A stretch of DNA of 64,000 nt, from assembly GCF_021390495.1 (NCBI RefSeq), contig NZ_JAJEJP010000001.1:2728001-2792000 (forward strand). Direction: 5' to 3'. Of this stretch, positions 10,933-20,556 are shown piece by piece. The stretch is from Paraburkholderia sp. ZP32-5. GTDB taxonomy: Bacteria > Pseudomonadota > Gammaproteobacteria > Burkholderiales > Burkholderiaceae. Below the pieces are notes generated by a model that saw only the letters and a list, made by a program, of their open reading frames with translations, was not told where the DNA came from and made no database searches. Positions within the stretch are counted from its first letter, which is position 1. Each line of letters begins with the position of its first letter. The position numbers and the translations under genes are program-made.

Positions 10933-11415
10933 TTAGCCCGCGCTGCTGGCGGCTTGCGCGACCGGTGTTGCCAGTTTCTCCGGCGCGAGCCAGCGGAATA
11001 CGTCCAGTGTTTCGCCGTGGAACGTGCACTCGGCGGCTGCCGGCGTGCTGAGCTTCTTCGGCGCGGCGGGCTTCGACGCCACCTTGACGTCGGACACCGC
11101 GCGCGGCGCGGAAGCGACCATAGCAGCCGAAGCCACCGCACCCGACGCGGCCACAGCAGCCGAAGCCGCTTGCGCAGCCGACGCGGCCACCTCTGACGCC
11201 GTCACCAGATGCTCGATCGTACCCTCCACCACCACGCGCGAACCGTGAATCGCGGCGCCTCGATGCGAGACGCGCAGCGTATCCGACGACGTTTCGGCGA
11301 GCTTGCTTCGCATCAACTGCTCGCACGCGCCCGAGTTGCGGGTCGCGGCGGTGCAGGCCGTCAGCAGAGCGGCGGCGGTCGCGACGCAGGCAAGGGAGAG
11401 AATCCGCATCTTCAT
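10933..11415 (-). CDS. Ala-rich putative lipoprotein, unknown function
   Basis: A 160-residue protein beginning MKMRILSLACVATAAALLTAC, a clear lipoprotein signal with Cys near residue 21. The next 60 residues contain EQLMRSKLAETSSDTLRVSH and VVVEGTIEHL, a small domain that may fold. This is followed by an Ala/Val/Ser linker of about 50 residues and a short C-terminal block (CTFHGETLDVFRWL). I do not recognise the family. An in-frame ATG 30 bases upstream (11445) is rejected because it places ten polar residues ahead of the signal. It is divergent from the leuA leader region. Confidence 0.65.
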   Translation of the reverse strand: MKMRILSLACVATAAALLTACTAATRNSGACEQLMRSKLAETSSDTLRVSHRGAAIHGSRVVVEGTIEHLVTASEVAASAAQAASAAVAASGAVASAAMVASAPRAVSDVKVASKPAAPKKLSTPAAAECTFHGETLDVFRWLAPEKLATPVAQAASSAG

Positions 11416-11509
11416 TGATATTCCGTGGTTCGAGGCGTCGGCCATTGTAGCTTACGGCCCTGGCCGGGCGCCGCCGCAAGCACGCGCCCCTTGACGCCGT
11501 GCCGCGGAT

Positions 11510-11614
11510 ATGGTCCTATTGCGCTCTATGTACCGCGCCCAGACCACCCTATCCCTACTACTAGCCCGCTCTACCGGGCTAGGTCTGCTGCAGCGCGCTT
11601 CCGCTTGTCTCTGA
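11510..11614 (+). CDS. Putative leucine leader peptide of leuA
   Basis: A 34-codon open frame (or 28 codons from ATG 11528) upstream of leuA. Ten of 34 residues are Leu, including a TLSLLLARSTGLGLL stretch. Six Leu codons are CTA (11516, 11549, 11555, 11558, 11561, 11579), a codon otherwise rare in these GC-rich genes. This is what amino-acid attenuation leaders look like. A hairpin, AGCCCG (11563-11568) / CGGGCT (11575-11580), begins at the last base of the CTA run, so a stalled ribosome would cover its 5' arm. Ribosome site is weak for both ATGs. The leader assignment is inference from composition and position, but the composition is striking. Confidence 0.72.
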   Translation: MVLLRSMYRAQTTLSLLLARSTGLGLLQRASACL

Positions 11615-11684
11615 TACACCGAAGCATCGCTTGAATCCCCAGTAACTGACCCAGCCCCGGTTTTCGACCGGCGGCCCAGTATCG
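11563..11684 (+). promoter_or_regulatory. Possible leuA attenuator region
   Basis: Three elements can pair in mutually exclusive ways. AGCCCG/CGGGCT forms hairpin one (11563-11580). CCGGGCT (11574-11580) can instead pair with AGCCCCGG (11653-11660) with one bulge. AGCCCCGG can also pair downstream with CCGGCGGC (11668-11675). The last hairpin lacks a strong T run, so transcription termination is not proven; translational or Rho-linked control is possible. Confidence 0.4.
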
Positions 11685-11730
11685 CGTTTTCGTCGTCCGG
11701 TCGACACCCGCTCCACGGTCTCACCCACGG

Positions 11731-13446
11731 ATGATGAAAATGTTGAAAAACCCCGCTACCAAGTACCGCTCGTTCAAGCCCATCAATTTGACCGATCGCC
11801 AGTGGCCGTCGCGTACCATCACGCGCGCGCCGATCTGGATGAGCACCGACCTGCGCGACGGCAACCAGGCGCTGTTCGAGCCGATGAACGCCGAGCGCAA
11901 GATGCGCATGTTCAAGACGCTCGTGCAGATCGGCTTCAAGGAAATCGAAGTCGCATTCCCGTCGGCATCGCAAACCGACTTCAACTTCGTGCGCGAACTG
12001 ATCGAAGGCGGCCATATCCCCGACGACGTGACGATCGAAGTGCTCACGCAGGCTCGCGACGATCTGATCGAGCGCACCTTCGAATCGTTGCGCGGCGCGC
12101 CGCGCGCGATCGTCCATCTGTATAACGCAACCGCGCCGGAATTCCGCAAGATCGTGTTCGGCCTCGACAAGAGCGGCGTGATCGAACTGTCGCAAAAGGC
12201 CGCGCGCACGATGAAGCGCCTCGCCGACGCGCAGCCGGAAACCCACTTCACGCTGCAATACAGCCCGGAAGTGTTCAGCGGCACCGAACTCGAATTCGCG
12301 AAGGAAGTCTGCGACGCGGTGTTCGACATCTGGCAACCGACGCCCGAGCACAAGGCGATCGTCAATCTGCCGGCCACCGTCGAAATGGCCACGCCGAACG
12401 TCTACGCCGACCAGATCGAATGGATGCACCGCAATCTCGCGCGCCGTGATTCGCTGATCGTTTCCGTCCACCCGCATAACGATCGCGGCACCGCGGTCGC
12501 CGCCGCCGAACTCGCGGTGATGGCGGGCGCCGACCGCATCGAAGGCTGCCTGTTCGGCAACGGCGAGCGCACCGGCAACGTCGACCTCGTCACGCTCGCG
12601 TTGAATCTCTATACGCAGGGTATCGATCCCGAACTCGATTTCTCGAACATCAACGAAGTCGCGCGCACCGCCGAGGAATGCACGCAGTTGCCGGTACATC
12701 CGCGTCATCCGTATGTCGGCGATCTGGTGTTCACCGCGTTCTCCGGCTCGCATCAGGACGCGATCAAGAAGGGCTTCGCCGCGCAGAAACCGGACGCGAT
12801 CTGGGAAGTGCCGTATATGCCGATCGATCCGAGCGACCTTGGCCGCACCTACGATTCGGTGATTCGCGTGAACAGTCAGTCGGGCAAGGGCGGCATCGCG
12901 TATCTGCTCGAACAGAGCTACGGCGTCGTGTTGCCGCGCCGCCTGCAGGTCGACTTCAGCTCGGCCGTGCAGCGCTACACCGACGACAGCGGCCAGGAAG
13001 TTACGCCCGCGCAGATCTGGGAACTGTTCCAACAGGAATACGTGCGCACCGCCGAGCCGATCCGCTATGTCGGCCACAGCCTGTCCGAGCAGAACGGCCG
13101 CGAGCACATCACGCTCAGCGTCGAAATCAACGGCATGCCGCGCGTGCTGAGCGGCACCGGCAACGGCCCGCTCGACGCATTGATGCAGGCGATCGACGTG
13201 CCGGTGCGACTCCAGCACTATGAAGAACGCGCGCTGACGCAAGGCGCCGATGCGCGTGCGATCGCGATCGCCGAAATGGCCGGCGCCGATGTGGCCGGCA
13301 GCGCGTTTGGCGTCGGCGTCGACGCGAACCTGATTACCGCGTCGATCCGCGCGGTGATCAGCGGCGTCAACCGCGCTTATGCGCGCGTGAACGCACAGGC
13401 GCAGGAACGTTTCTTCGACGCCGCGTTGGACGACGAAACGGTGTGA
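11731..13446 (+). CDS. leuA: 2-isopropylmalate synthase LeuA
   Basis: First committed enzyme of leucine synthesis: acetyl-CoA plus 2-oxoisovalerate to 2-isopropylmalate. The protein is 571 residues from ATG 11731; ATG 11740 ([12 protein letters not shown]) is equally likely because GGA sits 10 bases before it. The catalytic HMGL-like TIM barrel starts with [16 protein letters not shown], where Asp-Arg-Asp bind metal and substrate. Metal ligands [14 protein letters not shown] follow later. The C-terminal LeuA dimer domain (from about residue 440) would bind leucine for feedback inhibition. The long N-terminal lead and [20 protein letters not shown] are typical of the LeuA type found in beta-proteobacteria and actinobacteria. 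Control by the upstream leader peptide is likely. Confidence 0.95.
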   Translation: MMKMLKNPATKYRSFKPINLTDRQWPSRTITRAPIWMSTDLRDGNQALFEPMNAERKMRMFKTLVQIGFKEIEVAFPSASQTDFNFVRELIEGGHIPDDVTIEVLTQARDDLIERTFESLRGAPRAIVHLYNATAPEFRKIVFGLDKSGVIELSQKAARTMKRLADAQPETHFTLQYSPEVFSGTELEFAKEVCDAVFDIWQPTPEHKAIVNLPATVEMATPNVYADQIEWMHRNLARRDSLIVSVHPHNDRGTAVAAAELAVMAGADRIEGCLFGNGERTGNVDLVTLALNLYTQGIDPELDFSNINEVARTAEECTQLPVHPRHPYVGDLVFTAFSGSHQDAIKKGFAAQKPDAIWEVPYMPIDPSDLGRTYDSVIRVNSQSGKGGIAYLLEQSYGVVLPRRLQVDFSSAVQRYTDDSGQEVTPAQIWELFQQEYVRTAEPIRYVGHSLSEQNGREHITLSVEINGMPRVLSGTGNGPLDALMQAIDVPVRLQHYEERALTQGADARAIAIAEMAGADVAGSAFGVGVDANLITASIRAVISGVNRAYARVNAQAQERFFDAALDDETV

Positions 13447-13524
13447 GCTAGGTGAGTCATTCGCGCTGAAGGTCAGCCGCACCAAGCGGCGCTGACAGCG
13501 GGTCGAACCGCAGGCCAAAAACAG

Positions 13525-13558
13525 AGAGGGGGCGTTTTACGACGCCCCCTCTTTTTTA
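13525..13558 (+). terminator. Rho-independent terminator of leuA
   Basis: GAGGGGGCGT (13526-13535) and ACGCCCCCTC (13542-13551) form a perfect 10-base stem followed by a T6 run, 80 bases after the leuA stop. Confidence 0.93.
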
Positions 13559-13621
13559 TCGCCTCGTCATCCGCGTCCGCACCGGTAGCGTTCGCATCGG
13601 CTGCATTCGCTCAAGCAACGC

Positions 13622-14401
13622 TCAGCGAAACACATCCCGCCCGAAATACTTCTGCGAAATCCGCTGATACGTGCCGTCTTTACGCATCTCAGCGAGTGCC
13701 TCGTTGAGCGCCGCGCGCAGCTTCGGGCTGCCTTTGCGGATCAGCACGCCCGCCTGACCGCGGTCGTCCGCCGATGTATCGACCGCGACGATCTTGATCT
13801 TCGCGCCGGGATTGCGCTTCTTGTAGTCGAGAAACGACAGCGTGTCGTTGACGGTCGCATCGACGCGCCCTGCCTCGACCAGATCGATCGATTCCTCGAA
13901 ACCTTGCGTCGGAATCACCTCCGCGCCGTGCGCGGCCGCGAGCCGGCCGACGTGGCTGGTCGGCGTATTGGCAGCCTTCCTGCCCTTCAGATCATCGAAG
14001 CTTTTGACCGTCGTGTTGTCCGACGCGACGATCAGCACCGCGTGCGACGTGATGTACGCATCCGAGTAGTCGTATTTGTGCTTGCGCTCGTCGGTGATGG
14101 CGACGTCGTTGATGACCGCGTCGTAGCGGTTGATGTCGAGACCGGCGATCAGGCCGTCCCACTTGCTTTCGATAAAGAGCGGCTTGACGCCGATCCGCTG
14201 CGCGATCGCAGTGCCGATCTCGATGTCGAAGCCGGTCAGCCGGCCGGCGTCGTCGTGGTACGTGAACGGCGCGTACGTGCCTTCGGTGCCGATTCGCAAG
14301 ATACCGGATGCTCTGATCTGCGCGAGATCGTCGGCGCTTGCCGGATGAGCGACTATCGCGTGCAACAGTGCGACCATCGCCAGGGAACGAATCGGCTTCA
14401 T
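13622..14401 (-). CDS. Periplasmic amino-acid-binding protein of an ABC importer
   Basis: A 259-residue solute-binding protein with a Sec signal peptide (MKPIRSLAMVALLHAIVAHPASA). The mature protein opens DLAQIRASGILRIGTEGTYAPFTYHDDAGRL-type family-3 sequence: GFDIEIGTAIAQRIG, KWDGLIAGLDINRYDAVIND, then VKSFDDLKGRKAA. This is closest to the polar amino acid / cystine (FliY-like) binding proteins. No permease or ATPase gene is adjacent, so its transporter partner must be encoded elsewhere. The start at 14401 is chosen because it puts the signal peptide at the N-terminus; an in-frame ATG 150 bases upstream adds 50 residues of Arg-rich non-signal sequence. Ligand is not determined. Confidence 0.88.
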   Translation of the reverse strand: MKPIRSLAMVALLHAIVAHPASADDLAQIRASGILRIGTEGTYAPFTYHDDAGRLTGFDIEIGTAIAQRIGVKPLFIESKWDGLIAGLDINRYDAVINDVAITDERKHKYDYSDAYITSHAVLIVASDNTTVKSFDDLKGRKAANTPTSHVGRLAAAHGAEVIPTQGFEESIDLVEAGRVDATVNDTLSFLDYKKRNPGAKIKIVAVDTSADDRGQAGVLIRKGSPKLRAALNEALAEMRKDGTYQRISQKYFGRDVFR

Positions 14402-14548
14402 CAAACGGCTCCGTCGGAGTGACTGGGTGGGGCGTTGAAAGGGATGCGCGGCCGGCGCGCATCCGGAACGCATAGCGGTGTGGGCCGACTGTAGCAAACC
14501 GCCCGTGTTTTTTAAAGCGCGGATGCGCCGGCGGTACTGTGCCGGACG

Positions 14549-14602
14549 CAAAAAAAGGCCCCGCCAGCGCTCATACTTTCATGAGCCCTGGCGGGGCCTT
14601 CA
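14549..14602 (-). terminator. Rho-independent terminator of the boxCBA transcript
   Basis: AAGGCCCCGCCAG (14557-14569) pairs with CTGGCGGGGCCTT, with an inner GCTCAT/ATGAGC helix. On the minus strand it is followed by a run of seven T. It lies about 75 bases after the boxA stop. Confidence 0.92.
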
Positions 14603-14672
14603 GTCTGCTCACACTGCGGCATCCACGCTACATCCGCGCCGGCGTCGATACGTCCGCTTCAGCACATCCCGC

Positions 14673-15908
14673 TCAGTACGTCTCCAGATGCAGCCGCCCT
14701 TCCCGCTTCAGCTTCGCCCACAACACATCCCAATCGAGCCGCTGCTGTTCGACGATGTCCCTGAGCGCCTGCAGCACGCCGTCTTCCATGCCCTTCAGTC
14801 CGCACACGTAGATATAGGTGTTGTCATCCTTCAGCAGATTGGCGACGTCCGCGGCGCGCTCGCGCATCGCGTCCTGCACATAGCGCTTCGCCTGCCCCGG
14901 CGTGCGCGAAAACGCCAGCGTTGTGTCGATGAAATCCTTCGGCAGATTCGTCAGCGGCCCGAAATACGGCAGCTCCTCTTTGGTGCGCGCGCCGAAAAAC
15001 AGCATCAGCTTGCCGGTCGCGCCTTTCAGACGTTTGCGCCGGCGGTACTCGGTCATCGCGCGCATCGGCGCGGAACCGGTGCCGGTGCAGATCATCAGCA
15101 GATGCGAGTTCGGATGATTCGGCATCAGGAACGTGCTGCCGAACGGGCCGATCACGTTGACCACGTCGCCCTTTTTCAGATCGCACAGATAGTTCGAGCA
15201 CACGCCGTCGATCGCATCGCCATGCTGCTGCGACACGCGCTTGACCGTCAGCGACACGTTGTTATAGCCGGGGCGCTCGCCGTCGCGCGGACTCGCGATC
15301 GAATACTGCCGCGCATGATGCACGCGGCCGTCGGCGCTGCTGCCCGGCGGCAGAATACCGATCGACTGCCCTTCGAGCACCGGAAACGGCATCGAGCCGA
15401 AATCGAGCACGATATGGTGGATATCGCTTGACGTCGCCGCGTCGGTGAGCCGGTAGTTGCCGACCACGGTCGCGGTGGTCGGGCTCTTGTGCGTGTAAAG
15501 GTTCACATACGGCTTCGCGGCCGACCACGGCGGCACGACCGCGCCGCGCACGGTATCGACTTCGATACCGTGCGCGCCTTCGGCGGCATCATCCGCCGCG
15601 GCTGTCGCTTCGTCCGCCGCCGGCACGGCCATCGTGTTCTGCTCCGGCAATACGTCCCACGTGAACTGCTCGTCGATCGAATACGCGTCGGCTTTCAGCA
15701 CCGTGCGCCAGTTGTCGATCGCGCCGGTCGGACACGGCGGCACGCAGGCCATGCAGCCGTTGCAGACATCCGCCTTGACCACGTAGTTGTTGTCGTCGTG
15801 CGTGATCGCATCGATCGGACAGGTCTCTTCGCAAGTATTGCAGCGAATGCAGATTTCCGGATCGATCAGATGCTGCCGGAGAACTTCGATCGATACTGGG
15901 CCGTTCAT
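14673..15908 (-). CDS. boxA: Benzoyl-CoA 2,3-epoxidase reductase subunit BoxA
   Basis: Iron-sulfur flavoprotein that takes electrons from NADPH and passes them to the BoxB oxygenase. 411 residues. Two ferredoxin-type [4Fe-4S] motifs sit at the N-terminus: Cys20/23/26/30 ([12 protein letters not shown]) and Cys49/52/55/59 ([12 protein letters not shown]). The C-terminal half is a ferredoxin-NADP reductase domain, with RQYSIAS for [16 protein letters not shown] for nucleotide, and [12 protein letters not shown] near the end. An acidic Ala-rich linker (around residues 108-125) joins the halves. GGAGGAAG lies just before ATG 15908, which excludes the longer frame to 15953. It is last in the boxC-boxB-boxA order, ahead of a strong terminator. 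Confidence 0.96.
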   Translation of the reverse strand: MNGPVSIEVLRQHLIDPEICIRCNTCEETCPIDAITHDDNNYVVKADVCNGCMACVPPCPTGAIDNWRTVLKADAYSIDEQFTWDVLPEQNTMAVPAADEATAAADDAAEGAHGIEVDTVRGAVVPPWSAAKPYVNLYTHKSPTTATVVGNYRLTDAATSSDIHHIVLDFGSMPFPVLEGQSIGILPPGSSADGRVHHARQYSIASPRDGERPGYNNVSLTVKRVSQQHGDAIDGVCSNYLCDLKKGDVVNVIGPFGSTFLMPNHPNSHLLMICTGTGSAPMRAMTEYRRRKRLKGATGKLMLFFGARTKEELPYFGPLTNLPKDFIDTTLAFSRTPGQAKRYVQDAMRERAADVANLLKDDNTYIYVCGLKGMEDGVLQALRDIVEQQRLDWDVLWAKLKREGRLHLETY

Positions 15909-15981
15909 GACTTCCTCCACCTGGTAATGCAACACATGCGGCAATACACGCAACGACGCGCGCGTGATATGCCTTCGTGCT

Positions 15982-17409
15982 TCAGTTGAAACGCACGTAT
16001 TCGAAATCGACCGGCTGACGGTTCACGCCCATCGCCGGCGGCGCGATCCAGTTCGCGAACTTGCCCGGCTCGGCGACGCGGCCCATCAGCGATGCGACGA
16101 ACGCGCGATCTTCCGGCGTAGCGAGCCACTTCGCTTCGTTCGCGGCCCATTCGGTCTCGCTGACCACACGGCCATCCGGCGACACACGCGTGCCGGCGAA
16201 CGTGCCGATCTGCCGGTTGAACGCCTTGTGCGGCACCGTCATGCGAAAATCGATGCCGGCTTTTTCCAGCACCTTGTTCCAGCGGCCGACACCTGCGACC
16301 GAATCCTTGATGTAATCGTCGCGCAGCACTTCGTTCATCGCGTTGAGCATCGGCACCTCGCGTTCGACCAGCTTGCCGTCCTGCACGTCGAGCAGCTTGT
16401 AGCTATGGTCGCTCAGACGATGATCGTCATCGCGCTTGCCTTCCTCGTAGCGGCCCTTCAGACCCGAGCTATAGAAGGTCGCCGCATTCGACGAATGATC
16501 GGCGCCGAACAGATCGATCGTCACCGAGTAGTGGAAGTTCAGATAGCGCTGAATGGTCGGCAGATCGATCACGCCGGCCGCGCGCAGCTTCGTCACATCG
16601 TCGGTACCGAGTTCGTTCATCACCTGCGCGGTGCGCTGGATCACGCGCGACACGCCCGATTCGCCGACGAACATATGGTGCGCTTCTTCGGTCAGCATGA
16701 ACTTCGTCGTACGCGCGAGCGGATCGAAGCCCGACTCGGCGAGCGCCGACAACTGGAACTTGCCGTCGCGATCGGTGAAGTACGTGAACATGTAGAACGC
16801 GAGCCAGTCCGGCGTTTTCTCGTTGAATGCGCCGAGAATGCGCGGGTTGTCTTCGTCGCCCGAACGGCGGCCGAGCAATGCTTCGGCTTCCTCGCGACCA
16901 TCGCGGCCGAAGTAGCGATGCAGCAGATACACCATCGCCCACAGGTGACGGCCTTCCTCGACATTCACCTGGAACAGGTTGCGCAGATCGTACATCGACG
17001 GCGCGGTCAAACCGAGGTGACGTTGCTGCTCGACCGAGGCCGGCTCGGTATCGCCCTGCGTGACGATGATGCGGCGCAGGTTCGCGCGATGCTCGCCGGG
17101 CACGTCCTGCCACGCGGCTTCACCCTTGTGTTCGCCGAAATGGATCTTGCGGTCCTGATCGCCCGGTGTCAGAAAAATACCCCAGCGATACTCTGGCATC
17201 TTCACGTAGTCGAAGTGCGCCCACCCACCCGCGTCGACGCTCACCGCTGTGCGCAGATACACGTCGTAGCCGTGCGAGCCCTCCGGGCCCATATCGCCCC
17301 ACCACGATAGAAAATTCGGCTGCCACTGTTCGAGCGCGCGCTGCAACGCGCGGTCGTCGGCGAGGTTGACGTTGTTCGGAATCTTTTCGCTGTAGTTGAT
17401 CGTGGACAT
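15982..17409 (-). CDS. boxB: Benzoyl-CoA 2,3-epoxidase oxygenase subunit BoxB
   Basis: Diiron oxygenase that epoxidises the ring of benzoyl-CoA to 2,3-epoxybenzoyl-CoA using O2 and electrons from BoxA. 475 residues, the family length. Carboxylate/His ligands of the diiron centre are visible as EEGRH (residues 151-155) and EEAHH (241-245), the two helices of a ferritin-like four-helix bundle. It sits between boxC (122 bases upstream) and boxA (73 bases downstream) on the same strand, so one transcript is likely. The start at 17409 is preceded by GGGAACC. No abnormality is seen. Confidence 0.96.
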   Translation of the reverse strand: MSTINYSEKIPNNVNLADDRALQRALEQWQPNFLSWWGDMGPEGSHGYDVYLRTAVSVDAGGWAHFDYVKMPEYRWGIFLTPGDQDRKIHFGEHKGEAAWQDVPGEHRANLRRIIVTQGDTEPASVEQQRHLGLTAPSMYDLRNLFQVNVEEGRHLWAMVYLLHRYFGRDGREEAEALLGRRSGDEDNPRILGAFNEKTPDWLAFYMFTYFTDRDGKFQLSALAESGFDPLARTTKFMLTEEAHHMFVGESGVSRVIQRTAQVMNELGTDDVTKLRAAGVIDLPTIQRYLNFHYSVTIDLFGADHSSNAATFYSSGLKGRYEEGKRDDDHRLSDHSYKLLDVQDGKLVEREVPMLNAMNEVLRDDYIKDSVAGVGRWNKVLEKAGIDFRMTVPHKAFNRQIGTFAGTRVSPDGRVVSETEWAANEAKWLATPEDRAFVASLMGRVAEPGKFANWIAPPAMGVNRQPVDFEYVRFN

Positions 17410-17531
17410 GGTCGGTTCCCAGTTCGAAAGCGGTATCGAGAGGCGCGTATCGGCAGGCGGCGCGGGTTGTCGCTCAGAGACGAGCGAGGCTCGGCGTGTG
17501 ATGCGTCGATCGGAGGTCGATCAGAAGTCGA

Positions 17532-19211
17532 TCAAACGCGCGACACGTCGAATTGCGCCTTGCTGCCTTTGCCGTACACCTTGAGCGCGCCCTTCTCGCC
17601 CACTGCGTTCGGCCGGTTGAAGATCCAGTTCTGCCAGGCGGTGAGACGGCCGAAGATGCGCGTCTCCATCGTTTCCGGGCCATTGAAACGCAGATTCGCT
17701 TCGAGGCCAGTCAGTGCATCCGGCGACATCGCCGCGCGTTCTTCGAGCGCGATGCGGATTTCGTCGGCCCAGTCGATATCGTCGGGCGACGCGGTGACGA
17801 GACCCAGGCGCTCGGCATCGACCGCCTTGATCGGCTGACCGATCAGCGCGCGCACCGCGTCGAGCGGCTCGGCTTCCTCGTAGAAGCGCCGCGCGAGCCG
17901 CGACTGATGCGTGACCATCGGATAAAGACCGAAGTTGACTTCCGACAGCGTGATCGCCGGCTCCTCGTCTTCGTTGGCCGGCAGCGCGGCCATATAGGTG
18001 CGGTCAGCGGCGAACGCGAGTTCGGCGAACGTACCGGCGAAGCACGAGCCCGGCTCGATCAGCGTAAAGAGCGAACGCGACGACACGTCGATACGTGCAA
18101 GCGTGCGACGCAGCAAACCGATCGTTTCGCGCACGAACCAGTGGTCCTTGTGCTGCATCAGCGTCGCATCGACCGCGAGCAGATTGCGTGCGTCGCCTTC
18201 GGTCTTGAACACCCACGTGCCGATTTCGAGTTCGTTGGTGCGCATCGACAGGATCGCGTCATCGAGTTCGCGTGCGAATTGCAGCGGCCACCAGCTCGTG
18301 CCGGCCGCGACGATCGCATCGATGTCAGTAGGCTGCGCGCTTTGCGGTGCGCGCGCGGTGAAGGTCGCCACCCGTTTGGCGCGATCGATCGTCACGTCGA
18401 CCGTTTGATAGCCGATACCATCTTCGCGATCGGTGCGCTCGATACGGGTCAGCGCAACGCCCTTCGCATCGGCCGGACGATCGCTTTGTTCGGCGAGTTC
18501 AAGCGCGCGTGCCTGAATCGCCTGATCGAACTGGTTCGGCTTCACGACTTCGTCGACGAGGCGCCATGCTTTCGCGCGTTCGCCGCGCACGCCTTCGACC
18601 ACCGTGCAGAAGATGTCCGCGCGGTCGTGGCGCACGCGGCGCTTGTCGGTCACGCGTGTGAGGCCGCCGGTGCCCGGCAGCACGCCGAGCAGCGGCACTT
18701 CCGGCAGCGACACCGACGACGAGCGATCGTCGATCAGATAGATTTCGTCGCACGCAAGCGCAAGCTCGTAGCCGCCGCCCGCGCACGCGCCGTTCACCGC
18801 GGCGAGAAATTTCAGACCCGAATGACGCGACGAATCTTCGAGCCCGTTGCGCGTTTCGTTGGTGAACTTGCAGAAGTTGACCTTCCAAGCATGCGTGGAT
18901 AGACCCAGCATGAAGATATTCGCGCCCGAGCAGAACACGCGGTCCTTCAGGCTCGTCACCACCACCGTCCTGACTTCCGGATGCTCGAAGCGGATGCGCT
19001 GGATCGCATCGTGCAGCTCGATATCGACGCCCAGGTCATACGAATTGAGCTTCAGCTTGTAGCCATCGCGAATGCCGCCGTCTTCGGCGATATCGATACC
19101 GAGCGTCGCGACCGGGCCATTGAAGCTCAGCTTCCAGTGCTTGTACTGCGACGGCTCGGTGCGGTAGTCGACCCGCGCGATTTCGGCAACGGTGGTGGGT
19201 ACTGTGGACAT
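17532..19211 (-). CDS. boxC: 2,3-epoxybenzoyl-CoA dihydrolase / benzoyl-CoA-dihydrodiol lyase BoxC
   Basis: Ring-cleaving enzyme of the box pathway: hydrolyses 2,3-epoxybenzoyl-CoA to 3,4-dehydroadipyl-CoA semialdehyde and formate. 559 residues with two crotonase-like halves. The first half shows VNGACAGGGYELALACDEIYLID and LPEVPLLGVLPGTGGLTRV, the CoA-binding/oxyanion segments of the crotonase fold. The second half is diverged, as in characterised BoxC. ATG 19211 follows GAGGAG at 6 bases. It is the first gene of boxCBA, with a good promoter at 19252-19280. Confidence 0.95.
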   Translation of the reverse strand: MSTVPTTVAEIARVDYRTEPSQYKHWKLSFNGPVATLGIDIAEDGGIRDGYKLKLNSYDLGVDIELHDAIQRIRFEHPEVRTVVVTSLKDRVFCSGANIFMLGLSTHAWKVNFCKFTNETRNGLEDSSRHSGLKFLAAVNGACAGGGYELALACDEIYLIDDRSSSVSLPEVPLLGVLPGTGGLTRVTDKRRVRHDRADIFCTVVEGVRGERAKAWRLVDEVVKPNQFDQAIQARALELAEQSDRPADAKGVALTRIERTDREDGIGYQTVDVTIDRAKRVATFTARAPQSAQPTDIDAIVAAGTSWWPLQFARELDDAILSMRTNELEIGTWVFKTEGDARNLLAVDATLMQHKDHWFVRETIGLLRRTLARIDVSSRSLFTLIEPGSCFAGTFAELAFAADRTYMAALPANEDEEPAITLSEVNFGLYPMVTHQSRLARRFYEEAEPLDAVRALIGQPIKAVDAERLGLVTASPDDIDWADEIRIALEERAAMSPDALTGLEANLRFNGPETMETRIFGRLTAWQNWIFNRPNAVGEKGALKVYGKGSKAQFDVSRV

Positions 19212-19251
19212 GGGGCGTCTCCTCACTGGACGATGCGAATCTGTTTTTTGA

Positions 19252-19294
19252 ACAATAGTGCATCGACATACCAGTGTAAAGCACTTTAATGCAT
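19252..19294 (-). promoter_or_regulatory. boxC promoter with AGTGC/TGCA half-sites
   Basis: On the minus strand TTTACA (19280-19275) and TATTGT (19257-19252) are 17 bases apart. Overlapping them are AGTGCAT (19258-19264), AAAGCACT (19278-19285) and ATGCAT (19289-19294); the two TGCA cores are 31 bases apart, about three helical turns. BzdR/BoxR-type repressors recognise TGCA-containing sites, so these are candidate BoxR operators. Promoter boxes are seen directly; the operator role is inference. Confidence 0.6.
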
Positions 19295-19328
19295 GTTTAG
19301 GTAAAAACCCTGGACGCCCCGATGCAGG

Positions 19329-20327
19329 TCAGCTGACCCGCGCATCGTCCGGCGACTCCGCCGCCAGCCGCGCGGCGAGCCGGTCACGCAGTTGCAGATA
19401 GGCGTCGGCAAGCGTTTTCTCACTGGTGTCGAAAGTCATGTCGGCGCGTCCATATAGCTCGGCGCGCCCGGCGAGGATGCGCTTCAGGTCGTCCATCGCC
19501 TCCTTGTTGCCCGACATCGGCCGCAGATCGCCTTGCGCGACGACGCGGCGCATATGTTCCTCGGGTGTCGCCTGCAGCCACACGGTGAAACAGTGCGACA
19601 GCAGCGCGTTGAAGGTGCTCGACTCGGACACGAGCCCGCCCGGCGACGCGATCACCGCGTGCTGATGCTCATGGATCACCGCCTCCAGCGCGCGATGCTC
19701 ATAGCGCCGGTACGCGCTCGCGCCGTACAGCGAATGGATCTCCGACGGCGGACAGCCGGCCAGTTGTTCGATCACACGCGTCAGTTCGATGAACGGCACC
19801 TTGCGCTCCTGCGCGAGCATCCGCCCAAACGTCGATTTACCCGCGCCGCGCAGGCCGATCAATGCGATACGGTCCTTGCGGTGCGGGTCGCGCGGCGCCT
19901 GCGCGAAGATCTCGCCGAGCGCGATCCGGGCGCGCTGCAGCGCCGCCTGATCGCGCCCCTGCAGCAGCTCGCGGATCAGCAGCCATTCGGCCGACGACGT
20001 GGTTTCGTCGCCGATCACCTCGGCGAGCGAGCAGTTCAGCGTCGCCGCGATCTGCCGCAGCACCAGCACCGACGCATTGCCGACGCCCGATTCCAGATTC
20101 GCCAGATGCCGCTCCGACAGGCCGGTTTCGGCCGCCAGCGTCTTGCGCGTCATGCCGCGGCGCGCGCGCAGCAGCCGCACGCGCTCACCCATCGCGGTGA
20201 GAAACGGGTCGCGCTCTTCTCGCTCCCCGCCTCGCTCACCACCGCGCTCGGTGCGCTCCGCGCGGCTCGCCTCATCGTCGGGGGCGGCGGCTTCGTCCAA
20301 TGGTGCAGGAGAGTAATTTTGATTCAT
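19329..20327 (-). CDS. boxR: BoxR, HTH-shikimate-kinase-like repressor of the box genes
   Basis: A 332-residue regulator with two domains. An XRE-type helix-turn-helix lies at about residues 46-104 (GERVRLLRARRGMTRKTLA, GLSERHLANLESG). A shikimate-kinase-like domain follows from about residue 150, with P-loop GLRGAGKST at 158-166. This architecture is that of BzdR/BoxR, where the kinase-like domain binds benzoyl-CoA and releases DNA. The first 40 residues are an acidic, Arg/Glu-repeat tail (RGGERGGEREERD) that is probably disordered. The start at 20327 omits 17 unsupported residues of the longer frame. It lies between the two box transcripts and is divergent from the boxD operon. Confidence 0.93.
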   Translation of the reverse strand: MNQNYSPAPLDEAAAPDDEASRAERTERGGERGGEREERDPFLTAMGERVRLLRARRGMTRKTLAAETGLSERHLANLESGVGNASVLVLRQIAATLNCSLAEVIGDETTSSAEWLLIRELLQGRDQAALQRARIALGEIFAQAPRDPHRKDRIALIGLRGAGKSTFGRMLAQERKVPFIELTRVIEQLAGCPPSEIHSLYGASAYRRYEHRALEAVIHEHQHAVIASPGGLVSESSTFNALLSHCFTVWLQATPEEHMRRVVAQGDLRPMSGNKEAMDDLKRILAGRAELYGRADMTFDTSEKTLADAYLQLRDRLAARLAAESPDDARVS

Positions 20328-20357
20328 GTTTTGCGACCTCACGACATCGATACATGT

Positions 20358-20396
20358 ACTATAGTGCTTGACACGCACAAGGTGAACGGTTTAATT
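20358..20396. promoter_or_regulatory. Interpenetrating divergent promoters of boxR and the boxD operon
   Basis: Plus strand: TTGACA (20368-20373), 17 bases, TTAATT (20391-20396). Minus strand: TTCACC (20386-20381), 17 bases, TATAGT (20363-20358). The two -35 elements lie inside each other's spacers, so polymerase cannot occupy both. AGTGCTT (20363-20369) with GCAC (20375-20378) lies in the overlap and also occurs, inverted, in the boxC promoter. Confidence 0.65.
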
Positions 20397-20556
20397 TTCG
20401 CCAAAAGCTGATCCAACCACAAACCGTTATGCGCCGCCGAACTTTTGCCGACGGCGCCACGAGACAGCGCGGCAACACGCATGCACCAAAGTGCCGGCAG
20501 CCCCACAGTGCGGCGGCCGGCCATCCGGCTGCGTGGACCCGCTTCTGGAGGCTCGC

